Positions 1-4,910 of a stretch of 5,612 nucleotides of DNA are shown here, piece after piece. Source of the stretch: Nitrososphaerota archaeon (lineage in GTDB: Archaea; Thermoproteota; Nitrososphaeria; Nitrososphaerales; Nitrosopumilaceae); the NCBI GenBank assembly GCA_022564385.1, contig JADFLN010000093.1:1-5612 (forward strand), written 5' to 3'. The notes under the pieces were generated by a model. That model saw only the letters and a list, made by a program, of their open reading frames with translations, was not told the origin of the DNA and made no database searches. The position numbers and the translations under genes were made by a program. Each line of letters opens with the position of its first letter. The stretch's first letter is position 1.

Positions 1-1
1 C

Positions 2-184
2 AAAAATATCTGTAAGGAATTTGAGAAAGGCAACAAGCCAAGAATCTATACCGACAATAGATGTTTTTGCAGAAACTGTGACTATTATTTCAAGGAATTA
101 TTTTCAAGATGTCCATGTTGTAATGGTTTGACTCGACATAACACTAGAAACAACAAAGAACAAAAGCAAATTTGCAGGATATGA
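2..184 (+). CDS. Small zinc-ribbon protein, 3' part (5' end outside window)
   Basis: This open frame enters from the left edge and ends at TGA 182-184, leaving 60 visible residues. It contains RCFCRNCDYYF (Cys at visible residues 21, 23 and 26) followed by RCPCC (Cys 37, 39 and 40). C23-x2-C26 and C37-x2-C40, ten residues apart, form the two knuckles expected of a zinc ribbon. Further Cys lie at residues 4 and 58, and the tail is basic and Asn/Lys/Arg-rich. Small proteins ending in an 'RCPCC' knuckle are, from general knowledge, common in ammonia-oxidising archaea, where they are usually annotated as hypothetical. Zinc binding is inferred from the motif; a nucleic-acid or protein-contact role is only a guess. 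The start lies upstream, probably not far given the usual small size. No membrane segment or signal peptide is visible. The next gene downstream converges on it. Confidence 0.72.
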   Translation, partial: KNICKEFEKGNKPRIYTDNRCFCRNCDYYFKELFSRCPCCNGLTRHNTRNNKEQKQICRI

Positions 185-257
185 TTTTGATTAATCACAA
201 GAATATTTGCTATTAAGTTTTAGAAATTAGATCGCAATTTTATTCCACCATTTAATA

Positions 258-271
258 CAATTCTAGAATTG
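258..271. repeat. 14-bp perfect palindrome in convergent spacer
   Basis: CAATTCTAGAATTG equals its own reverse complement. It lies between the stop of the zinc-ribbon gene (184) and the stop of the receiver gene (373). It has no spacer, so it is a poor RNA hairpin and more like a protein-binding or cruciform site, or chance in AT-rich DNA. Confidence 0.4.
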
Positions 272-292
272 AATTAATCCTTGAAAGGAATT

Positions 293-310
293 TGTTACAT
301 TAGTGTAACA
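293..310. terminator. Perfect 7-bp hairpin with 4-base loop between convergent genes
   Basis: TGTTACA, loop TTAG, TGTAACA: a perfect seven-pair stem. It sits just after a weaker dyad, TCCTT-GA-AAGGA (278-289), in the spacer where two convergent transcripts end. No T-run of five or more follows on either strand, so it is not a classical intrinsic terminator. It may be a 3'-end stabilising hairpin or an operator. The flanking 28 bases recur at 2384-2411 (see findings). Confidence 0.35.
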
Positions 311-372
311 CCATGCAGAATATCAATTACAAAGATTAGTCATAAAATATTGTCTAAATTTTTCATTGTATT

Positions 373-801
373 TCAAGAACATCTCAAAGAGAATTTATTT
401 GATGCAAGAGATGCTTTTGTTATTTTATGGTGAAGTATGTTTCTAAATTTTTCAAATTCTTCTTTAGCATTAGACGATGGAGGTATGAGTGAATCAACTG
501 CACCTAAAACCATTGCATCATTTACAAGTTCTGAACTATCTTTTGCATATATACTCACTATAATTGTAGAAAATTTTTCGTTGTCTAATAATCTTTCAAG
601 AAATGTTAATCCGTCCATTCTTGGCATTTCTAGATCTAAAATTATCACGTCTGGTTTTTTAAATTTAAGGGAATCTAATGCAATATTTCCATCAAAATAA
701 GAGCCAATAATCTCACAATCAGCATATGATTTTATCATGTCTTCAAGAAAAAGCCTCATTGCCCTTGAATCATTGATTATCATAATCTTTATTTTTGGCA
801 T
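373..801 (-). CDS. Stand-alone CheB/CheY-type receiver domain protein
   Basis: The 142 residues make a single response-regulator receiver fold with no output domain. Residues 4-12 are strand 1 (IKIMIINDS). The phospho-acceptor is Asp56 in VIILDLEMPRMDGL, followed by the Pro60 and Asp63-Gly64 loop. Ser83 in IIVSIYAKDS takes the Thr/Ser switch position, and GAVDSLIPPSS (100-110) matches the CheB receiver signature GAVDFVPKPS. The whole is closest in style to the N-terminal domain of CheB, but the methylesterase domain is absent; the chain ends about 30 residues after the receiver. Two usual active-site residues differ: the first acidic residue is Asn10 and the conserved Lys position is Pro107. 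The ATG at 801 gives the normal receiver N-terminus and has a TATA-like element about 24 bases upstream. Phosphorelay or protein-contact signalling is inferred; no kinase or chemotaxis gene is visible nearby. The neighbour 940-1113 is on the same strand, 138 bases upstream. Confidence 0.9.
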   Translation of the reverse strand: MPKIKIMIINDSRAMRLFLEDMIKSYADCEIIGSYFDGNIALDSLKFKKPDVIILDLEMPRMDGLTFLERLLDNEKFSTIIVSIYAKDSSELVNDAMVLGAVDSLIPPSSNAKEEFEKFRNILHHKITKASLASNKFSLRCS

Positions 802-820
802 ACAACATATTTTTTTTTAT

Positions 821-830
821 TATTATAACT
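821..830 (-). promoter_or_regulatory. TATA-like element of the receiver gene
   Basis: On the minus strand this reads AGTTATAATA, centred about 24 bases upstream of the ATG at 801, the spacing expected for an archaeal leaderless or near-leaderless transcript. It overlaps the palindrome at 825-838. The A-rich run between box and start codon (on the minus strand) contains no Shine-Dalgarno sequence. Confidence 0.45.
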
Positions 831-838
831 GCAGTTAT
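825..838. promoter_or_regulatory. 14-bp perfect palindrome overlapping the receiver promoter
   Basis: ATAACTGCAGTTAT is a perfect palindrome. It lies 24-37 bases upstream of the receiver start codon and overlaps its TATA-like element, so a bound dimeric protein would compete with TBP/TFB. The operator role is inferred from position only. Confidence 0.45.
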
Positions 839-939
839 GTTTTATTTGAGCAGATATTATATTAAATAATTATTTTGTAAGTAAAAGATAAGCAAAAGAT
901 GTTCATGAGATTCCCTGGAGGATTCAATATCAGATATGA

Positions 940-1113
940 TCAATGCTGTTGTACTATTTCAGAAGCATGAAAAGGCTTTGTAAATGACTCTGTTGTTCCA
1001 AAATAATTGCAATTTTTGCATCTGTAAAATGCAGTTCCGTCTGAATGTATTGCAATTGTTTCAGGTTCGTTCTTTGAGCAGTCTTGTTTAAAGTAGTCGT
1101 GCCTACTTGCCAT
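940..1113 (-). CDS. Small CxxC zinc-knuckle protein, 57 residues
   Basis: An ATG at 1113-1111 opens a 57-codon frame ending at TGA 942-940. The protein begins MASRHDYFKQDCSKNEPE and contains FYRCKNCNYFG with Cys32 and Cys35 as a CxxC knuckle; Cys12 and several His (5, 23, 49, 57) could supply further metal ligands. The strand-turn-strand pattern around the knuckle (TAFYRCKNCNYFGTTESF) looks like half a zinc ribbon. No signal peptide or membrane segment is present. The start is supported by a TTAAATAC TATA box at 1134-1141, centred about 25 bases upstream, which predicts a leaderless mRNA. I do not recognise a named family. The gene is short and easily missed, but composition, motif and promoter together make it credible. 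It is divergent from the exported-protein gene at 1289 and in the same direction as the receiver gene downstream. Confidence 0.72.
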   Translation of the reverse strand: MASRHDYFKQDCSKNEPETIAIHSDGTAFYRCKNCNYFGTTESFTKPFHASEIVQQH

Positions 1114-1133
1114 GTTTGTTATGTACGAAATTT

Positions 1134-1141
1134 GTATTTAA
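1134..1141 (-). promoter_or_regulatory. TATA box of the 57-residue CxxC gene
   Basis: On the minus strand this reads TTAAATAC, close to the archaeal TATA consensus, centred about 25 bases upstream of the ATG at 1113. The spacing puts transcription start at or next to the A of the ATG. Confidence 0.55.
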
Positions 1142-1212
1142 TCGTATAATCTATGCTAAGAAATGTATTCCAACCAAACAACACTATCAAAAGTGGTTTC
1201 CTTTGTTTTCGT

Positions 1213-1247
1213 ATTGTAACCAAGTTTGTATAGGATTGTTACCAATC
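1213..1247 (+). promoter_or_regulatory. Two near-identical 11-mers 22 bases apart upstream of the exported-protein gene
   Basis: ATTGTAACCAA (1213-1223) and ATTGTTACCAA (1235-1245) differ at one base and start 22 bases apart, about two helical turns, so both would face the same side of the DNA. The second is also part of the dyad GATTG-TTAC-CAATC (1234-1247). A weak TATA-like TTTGTATA lies between them at 1225-1232. They may be a paired regulator-binding site for the gene at 1289; this is inferred from geometry. Confidence 0.35.
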
Positions 1248-1275
1248 ATTAGAATACGTTAAGACCATTCCATTT

Positions 1276-1279
1276 GGAG
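1276..1279 (+). promoter_or_regulatory. Shine-Dalgarno that decides the start at 1289
   Basis: GGAG lies nine bases before the ATG at 1289. It overlaps a possible in-frame TTG start at 1274, which would have no ribosome site of its own, so the ATG is preferred. Confidence 0.55.
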
Positions 1280-1288
1280 AAAAAGAAA

Positions 1289-2377
1289 ATGAAAACTAGA
1301 ACTTTGATAATAATTGGAGTGATTGCTGGAATTATTATTTTAATATCTTCTCTTTATACAATCTCAGAAATTAATGAACCACAAAGACCAAGTGATTGCA
1401 GATTCAAGTATGAGTATGGAAAAGGTTCTCCTGAAATGCTAGAATGTATGGAGAAATTTAGAGAAATAGCGTCAATTCCTGCTGTTGATATTGATAAATC
1501 CCCAAAACCTGGTGATAAATACTACATAGAACCAGAAAGAAAAATCCAGTTAGAAGCAGTTGAAATTGATCTTAGAAATAAAATCCTTCAATTACATCAT
1601 CAGAAAAATCCTTTGGGTTCTTTTTCAGTGAACCTTGATCATATTACAAAGAAAATTGTGGTAATTGTTGAAACTAAACAATTCAATACTGAAATTGAAG
1701 AAATGATATCTCAATATCCAGATAATATTCCAATTATCTTTTCCAGTGGTGAATTTATGTATATAGATGAGTTTGAACCTTTAGATAAATTCACATTGTT
1801 TGAAGATCCATTTTTTACTGATCCAGATAAATTCATAGAGATATCTGAAAAAAAAGATTCTAAATGTTTTATCACACCATCAATGAATTATTTTTGTTAT
1901 GCCAAACCTAGAATGTATGAATCAGGAATTGGTGTTTCTTGGCTTATTAGCAATACTACAAAGATCAATGGGGAACTACATTTTGATAATGTAAATGTTG
2001 GACCTAGTTATTTTACAATGAAAAATATGACTCTAATCAAAGGAGATACTGCAAAGATAACATTTGCAGACAAAGATTATCGTGTTGGTAATGCCACGTC
2101 TACTCTCTATGAGATAACTGATGATTTTGAATTTACAGAAATTATTGAAAAATTCGATACATTTGTTGTCAAATGTGATAATTATGATGGAACCAGTGTG
2201 ACTGTGGTTCAATATTTGGGGATTACAACTATTGATGATGTTGATTACTTTATGACTTGGCACTTGAATGCATTTTCAGAGGATGGCATTGTATGTGATT
2301 ATCCTCAAATCATTCAGAACAGTTTTGATAATGATTTTGGTAATATGAGACATGAGTGGAGAGAAAATGAAAACTAA
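1289..2377 (+). CDS. Membrane-anchored exported protein of unknown function
   Basis: From the ATG at 1289 the protein has 362 residues. A frame also opens at TTG 1274, but GGAG precedes the ATG and MKTRT plus a hydrophobic stretch is a normal export signal. Residues 6-25 (LIIIGVIAGIIILISSLYTI) form one transmembrane segment or signal anchor; the remainder is hydrophilic and probably extracellular. Six Cys occur (37, 53, 193, 203, 296, 336), an even number that suits disulfides, and three N-glycosylation sequons (NTT at 222, NMT at 246, NAT at 268). Residues about 85-160 alternate strand and helix (KIVVIVETKQF, TEIEEMISQY, IPIIFSSGEF) and look like a small alpha/beta module; residues 200-340 look mainly beta. 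I do not recognise a named family. Its last codons overlap the start of a decayed gene at 2367, suggesting a former two-gene unit. Confidence 0.85.
   Translation: MKTRTLIIIGVIAGIIILISSLYTISEINEPQRPSDCRFKYEYGKGSPEMLECMEKFREIASIPAVDIDKSPKPGDKYYIEPERKIQLEAVEIDLRNKILQLHHQKNPLGSFSVNLDHITKKIVVIVETKQFNTEIEEMISQYPDNIPIIFSSGEFMYIDEFEPLDKFTLFEDPFFTDPDKFIEISEKKDSKCFITPSMNYFCYAKPRMYESGIGVSWLISNTTKINGELHFDNVNVGPSYFTMKNMTLIKGDTAKITFADKDYRVGNATSTLYEITDDFEFTEIIEKFDTFVVKCDNYDGTSVTVVQYLGITTIDDVDYFMTWHLNAFSEDGIVCDYPQIIQNSFDNDFGNMRHEWRENEN
2358..2361 (+). promoter_or_regulatory. Shine-Dalgarno-like site before the decayed gene
   Basis: GGAG lies five bases upstream of the ATG at 2367, inside the last codons of the preceding gene. 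This is the arrangement expected for translational coupling and supports the idea that a real gene once began here. Confidence 0.4.
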
Positions 2378-2618
2378 ACTCCTAAAGGGATTTGTGATAT
2401 TAGTTTAACACTCTAATGCTCATAAAGACACAACAAGTCCAAATCTTATAGGATTTGCACTACTAAATTATCAAATCGTAGCAGATTTGGAACATATGAT
2501 TTGAGAGCACATAACTAAAAGTTCAACTCCTTTACAGTTTCAGGTATGAGTCCACAGGGATTCACCTACCAAATTGGGGATTAAAATTGACGCAGATAGG
2601 CTTGGAATAAAATTTTAA
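2367..2618 (+). pseudogene. Decayed small exported-protein gene (two stops, two one-base shifts)
   Basis: An ATG at 2367 overlaps the end of the upstream gene and opens MKTKLLKGFVILV, a typical signal-peptide start, then meets TAA 2406-2408. The same frame continues as HSNAHKDTTSPNLIGF and ALLNYQIVADLEHMI up to TGA 2502-2504, then EHITK. A one-base shift in the A-run at 2517-2520 leads into KFNSFTVSGMSPQGFTYQIG (from 2519), and a second in the G-run at 2576-2579 leads into IKIDADRLGIKF and a final TAA at 2616-2618. Read through, this is about 84 codons: a signal peptide plus a small exported domain. I do not recognise the family. What is seen is the frames and lesions; that they were once one gene is inferred. 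Homopolymer shifts could be sequencing errors, but the two substitution-type stops would remain. Chance alignment of frames is the main alternative. Confidence 0.45.
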
Positions 2619-2647
2619 AATTAGTATATCTCACCACTTGAGACTCA

Positions 2648-2654
2648 TTTTTTT
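2648..2654 (+). terminator. T7 run, probable archaeal oligo-T terminator for the + strand unit
   Basis: Seven consecutive T follow the exported-protein gene and its decayed partner, just before the convergent gene's stop at 2669. Archaeal transcription commonly stops at such T-runs without a strong hairpin. The palindrome AATTTTAAAATT at 2611-2622 could serve the opposite strand in the same way. Confidence 0.4.
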
Positions 2655-2668
2655 AGAATCTAAACAAG

Positions 2669-4297
2669 TCACTGAGGAGACTCGAATCCAGGAGGCCAGG
2701 TTTGAGTATCTCTCAAATCTAGACTACTTTGTGTATCTGCTTTGGAATAGGTATCATACATTGCGTTATAGATTGGATCGTTTGGATGGTATCCATGACA
2801 CTCAAATGAGAATGTGTTTGATAATGCGTTACCTTTGAAGTAAGTTTCTTCCTTATTTGTTTGAGATTCTACAATATAGTCTGTAACCCTGCACTTTCCA
2901 TATGAAAATTCTCTGACTGTAACTTCATCATACATTAAACTAACATCTACATCGAATAATTCCCTAATTGAAGATGCTCCTTGTATTTGATTAGTTTTAG
3001 CTGCATCATCTACGCGCTTGTACAACAATGGATAATCACCAACAATTCCTTTTAATTCAAAAGATGGATTTGACTTTGAAAGAATATCTGATTGATCAAA
3101 CATTGGAAAGTTTATGGTTTCTTTTGCACTATTGAAATCAAATGTTACAATAGCATGTGGTCCTTGTCCCATATTGTAACCATTATTCATTTGTGAGTGT
3201 TCCACAAAAGTGGGTCTAACAATTGAATAATCTTGATATAGTTGATCATATCCTGGATTTATTGGATTCATTCCTGAACACACAAAGCCAGTTTGTTGAA
3301 CTATAGCAAATCCACGTTTTCCAGTAAACCCTTCTTCTTTGTCATATTGTGTAACAATTTTTGATGAATCTACAATACAATCGTTGTAGTCAATTGCTCT
3401 CAATAATTTTTCACCGACTAACCATGTTACTTGAATAAATTCTACTTTGGCATCAAAATCTGTATTAAATCCAGATTGAACTCCAGAAAGTTTTCGGGAT
3501 TTACCAATGGCATCATTCAAAAGTGGATATGAATCAAGTATTCCCTCTACACTGAACTCTGGAGTAACACGTCCTTCCCCAAATCCACCAGATAGTTCGA
3601 AGATTGGGAATTCTATCCTCTCAATACCATTATCAAATTGAAAGGTGACAAATGTACGAACATTCTCGGCATACTTGTATGATGAACGAGAATAGTCATA
3701 CACAACACTCTTTGCACCTGTTCTTGATGAATTATCAAGCATACTGCCATATCCATTCTCTGAGTTCACACCTCCACATTGAAATTCAATTGTATCAACA
3801 ATTGCAAATCCTGATTTTGATGACAAATAACTCTCAAAATCATGAGAGTTTAGGGTTTCAACTTTATAGTCAAATATTTCACAATGATTGTAGTTTAGTA
3901 CTAGAAAAGATTCACCATCACGGGTAAAATCTACGTCAACATCAAAAAATCTATAGTCATAATTGAAACTGTTTCCTCCAGTTGTTTTCATTAAACGATA
4001 CTTGAATGCATCATCCAATGCCTGGTGTAAGTGTGGTGCGTTACCCACAACTCCTTTTACCACAAAAAATGTACCATCATTGGATACAAAGTCTGAAGAC
4101 ATTGAAAACACTGGAAACTCGTGTATTTCAACGCCATCTACGAAAGTAAATGTAAGAGTTGCTTTTACATCTTCAGCCATTTTGTATTTTGTTTCTTCTG
4201 CATAGATTTGATTAATTTCAAATCCCATTGTTGTTAAAATTGTAATAACAGTAATGATTCCTAATAGAAAAGAAATATTATTTTTGTAATAGTTCAT
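2669..4297 (-). CDS. Secreted three-repeat protein with paired cysteines
   Basis: From the ATG at 4297 the protein has 542 residues. An upstream in-frame TTG (4339) is rejected because a TATA box (GTTATAAGG on the minus strand, 4319-4327) sits about 27 bases before the ATG and implies a leaderless message. Residues 8-25 are hydrophobic and IYA|EE near residue 33 is a plausible signal-peptidase site, so the protein is probably secreted. The mature chain holds three tandem repeats, about 43-177, 211-345 and 380-505. Each has a TF-x-F strand, a FP[VIM]F motif (HEFPVF, IEFPIF, INFPMF), a [KE]G[IV]-x5-P-x-L motif, a basic/acidic helix, then YxxC and F-x-C (Cys 139/174, 307/340, 469/500). The 31-35 residue spacing suggests one disulfide per repeat. 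The C-terminus (WPPGFESPQ) is Pro-rich without a second membrane anchor. Function is unknown; a cell-envelope or binding role is inferred from export and repetition. Confidence 0.88.
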   Translation of the reverse strand: MNYYKNNISFLLGIITVITILTTMGFEINQIYAEETKYKMAEDVKATLTFTFVDGVEIHEFPVFSMSSDFVSNDGTFFVVKGVVGNAPHLHQALDDAFKYRLMKTTGGNSFNYDYRFFDVDVDFTRDGESFLVLNYNHCEIFDYKVETLNSHDFESYLSSKSGFAIVDTIEFQCGGVNSENGYGSMLDNSSRTGAKSVVYDYSRSSYKYAENVRTFVTFQFDNGIERIEFPIFELSGGFGEGRVTPEFSVEGILDSYPLLNDAIGKSRKLSGVQSGFNTDFDAKVEFIQVTWLVGEKLLRAIDYNDCIVDSSKIVTQYDKEEGFTGKRGFAIVQQTGFVCSGMNPINPGYDQLYQDYSIVRPTFVEHSQMNNGYNMGQGPHAIVTFDFNSAKETINFPMFDQSDILSKSNPSFELKGIVGDYPLLYKRVDDAAKTNQIQGASSIRELFDVDVSLMYDEVTVREFSYGKCRVTDYIVESQTNKEETYFKGNALSNTFSFECHGYHPNDPIYNAMYDTYSKADTQSSLDLRDTQTWPPGFESPQ

Positions 4298-4318
4298 CTC
4301 AAAACAATAATGTGGTTT

Positions 4319-4327
4319 CCTTATAAC
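4319..4327 (-). promoter_or_regulatory. TATA box of the three-repeat protein gene
   Basis: On the minus strand this reads GTTATAAGG, centred about 27 bases upstream of the ATG at 4297. This fits a leaderless archaeal transcript and decides the start codon. Confidence 0.55.
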
Positions 4328-4389
4328 TTCTTGAAACAATCTATCAAATCAGAACAAGTCTTTATTCTAAGTTATTGTTATAGAGATAA

Positions 4390-4414
4390 ATTCCACATAC
4401 TTGGAATCTTTTTT
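4390..4414. repeat. Hairpin ATTCCA/TGGAAT followed by T6 on the + strand
   Basis: ATTCCA (4390-4395), six-base loop, TGGAAT (4402-4407), then C and six T (4409-4414). On the + strand it has terminator form, but no + strand gene precedes it. On the minus strand it lies about 65 bases upstream of the TATA box of the three-repeat gene and could be an operator instead. GAATCTTTTT recurs 20 bases further along (4404 and 4424). Confidence 0.35.
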
Positions 4415-4450
4415 GTGCATTCAGAATCTTTTTACAATTAAAATAAATTA

Positions 4451-4780
4451 TTAAAGATTTTTGTTTGGAACTAGAATAATTTTTAGTTTTGATTTTTCAA
4501 AGATAATTTCTGCACCTGAAATTCTACTTCTAAAATATTTGAGCCTGCGACCACTGTCTGATAGTTCTATTTGCTCTACAAATATCATTGATAGATTTTT
4601 CATATTGTTCAACTTTAGGTATACAGTACTAAGAGGAATGTTACTTTCTTGTGAAATTTCTTCAGCTAGTTTTGAACGTCTTTTAATTGAAAATAAAATA
4701 ATTCTTGATTGAAGATTAACTAACTCACAAACAATTTTGTGATCTACATTGTATTTTTCAAGTTGTAAGGGCCTAGGCAT
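4451..4780 (-). CDS. Small winged-helix transcriptional regulator
   Basis: The ATG at 4780 gives 109 residues; an in-frame TTG at 4789 adds only three and has no better signal. Residues about 14-32 are the first helix (DHKIVCELVNLQSRIILFSI), 35-46 the second (RSKLAEEISQES), and 49-62 the recognition helix (PLSTVYLKLNNMKN), the typical 'IPxSTVYxxLxxL' pattern of archaeal winged-helix regulators. Residues 66-105 form the wing and closing strands (FVEQIELSDSGRRLKYFRSR, then AEIIFEKSKLKIILVP). There is no ligand-binding domain, so it is a minimal DNA-binding protein of an ArsR/TrmB-like fold common in ammonia-oxidising archaea. It is divergent from the PhnD-type gene at 4911 across a 130-base spacer with opposed TATA boxes and a dyad, which makes that gene and itself the likely targets. 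The specific target and effector are not visible. Confidence 0.85.
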   Translation of the reverse strand: MPRPLQLEKYNVDHKIVCELVNLQSRIILFSIKRRSKLAEEISQESNIPLSTVYLKLNNMKNLSMIFVEQIELSDSGRRLKYFRSRISGAEIIFEKSKLKIILVPNKNL

Positions 4781-4809
4781 TCTAGCCAACTTTATACAGC
4801 AGTTTTTAG

Positions 4810-4819
4810 TTAATTTAAA
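4810..4819 (-). promoter_or_regulatory. TATA box of the winged-helix regulator gene
   Basis: On the minus strand this reads TTTAAATTAA, centred about 35 bases upstream of the ATG at 4780, giving a predicted leader of roughly ten bases. A second AT-rich candidate (GTATAAAG at 4790-4797) is too close to the start. Confidence 0.5.
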
Positions 4820-4826
4820 AAAATTG

Positions 4827-4853
4827 GTTGTTCTACGTATTTAGAATAACAAC
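4827..4853. promoter_or_regulatory. Imperfect dyad between divergent promoters (candidate operator)
   Basis: GTTG-TTCTA (4827-4835) is mirrored by TAGAA-TAACAAC (4842-4853) with three unpaired bases (TAA) in the right arm and a six-base centre. It lies midway between the TATA box of the regulator gene (4810-4819) and that of the PhnD-type gene (4871-4878), where a dimeric winged-helix protein could control both. Binding is inferred. Confidence 0.42.
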
Positions 4854-4870
4854 ACATAATCAAATTGTCG

Positions 4871-4878
4871 TTTAAATA
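4871..4878 (+). promoter_or_regulatory. TATA box of the PhnD-type gene
   Basis: TTTAAATA matches the archaeal TATA consensus exactly. It is centred about 36 bases upstream of the ATG at 4911, predicting transcription start near 4900 and a leader of about ten bases without a Shine-Dalgarno. Confidence 0.6.
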
Positions 4879-4910
4879 ATGTCATCTAGAGTAAATTAAA
4901 TTAGATTACA

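Noticed and set aside
437..700. Open frame on the + strand
   Set aside because: It is antisense to the receiver gene, whose protein has clear family motifs; the + strand peptide has none.
884..900. Short direct repeat AAAAGAT around AAGC
   Set aside because: Seven-base A-rich repeats are expected by chance at this base composition, and it is too short for an array.
2033..2263. Open frame on the minus strand
   Set aside because: Antisense to the exported-protein gene, low-complexity composition, no promoter or start signal.
2515..2610. Alternative frame through the decayed gene giving a peptide with TGIHLPNWGLKLTQIGLE
   Set aside because: It has no start codon, is preceded by TAA at 2512-2514, and is less consistent than the joined reading that starts from the ATG at 2367.
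2669..2700. tRNA-like T-loop on the minus strand (GATTCGAGTCTCC), possibly a tRNA 3' end used as an attachment site
   Set aside because: Only about three T-stem pairs form, no matching 5' acceptor strand is found upstream, and the bases are the in-frame end of the three-repeat protein gene.
2638..2838. Open frame on the + strand starting with TTG
   Set aside because: Antisense to the C-terminal end of the three-repeat protein, without a ribosome site or recognisable domain.
3652..3927. Open frame on the + strand rich in His, Ser and Gln
   Set aside because: Antisense to the repeat protein; its odd composition is what the complement of AT-rich coding sequence gives.
3963..4205. Open frame on the + strand
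   Set aside because: Antisense to the first repeat of the secreted protein, no supporting motif.
4298..4339. Longer start (TTG) for the three-repeat protein
   Set aside because: It would place the TATA box inside the coding region and put charged residues ahead of the signal peptide.
4461..4712. Open frame on the + strand
   Set aside because: Antisense to the winged-helix regulator, which has a clear helix-turn-helix pattern.
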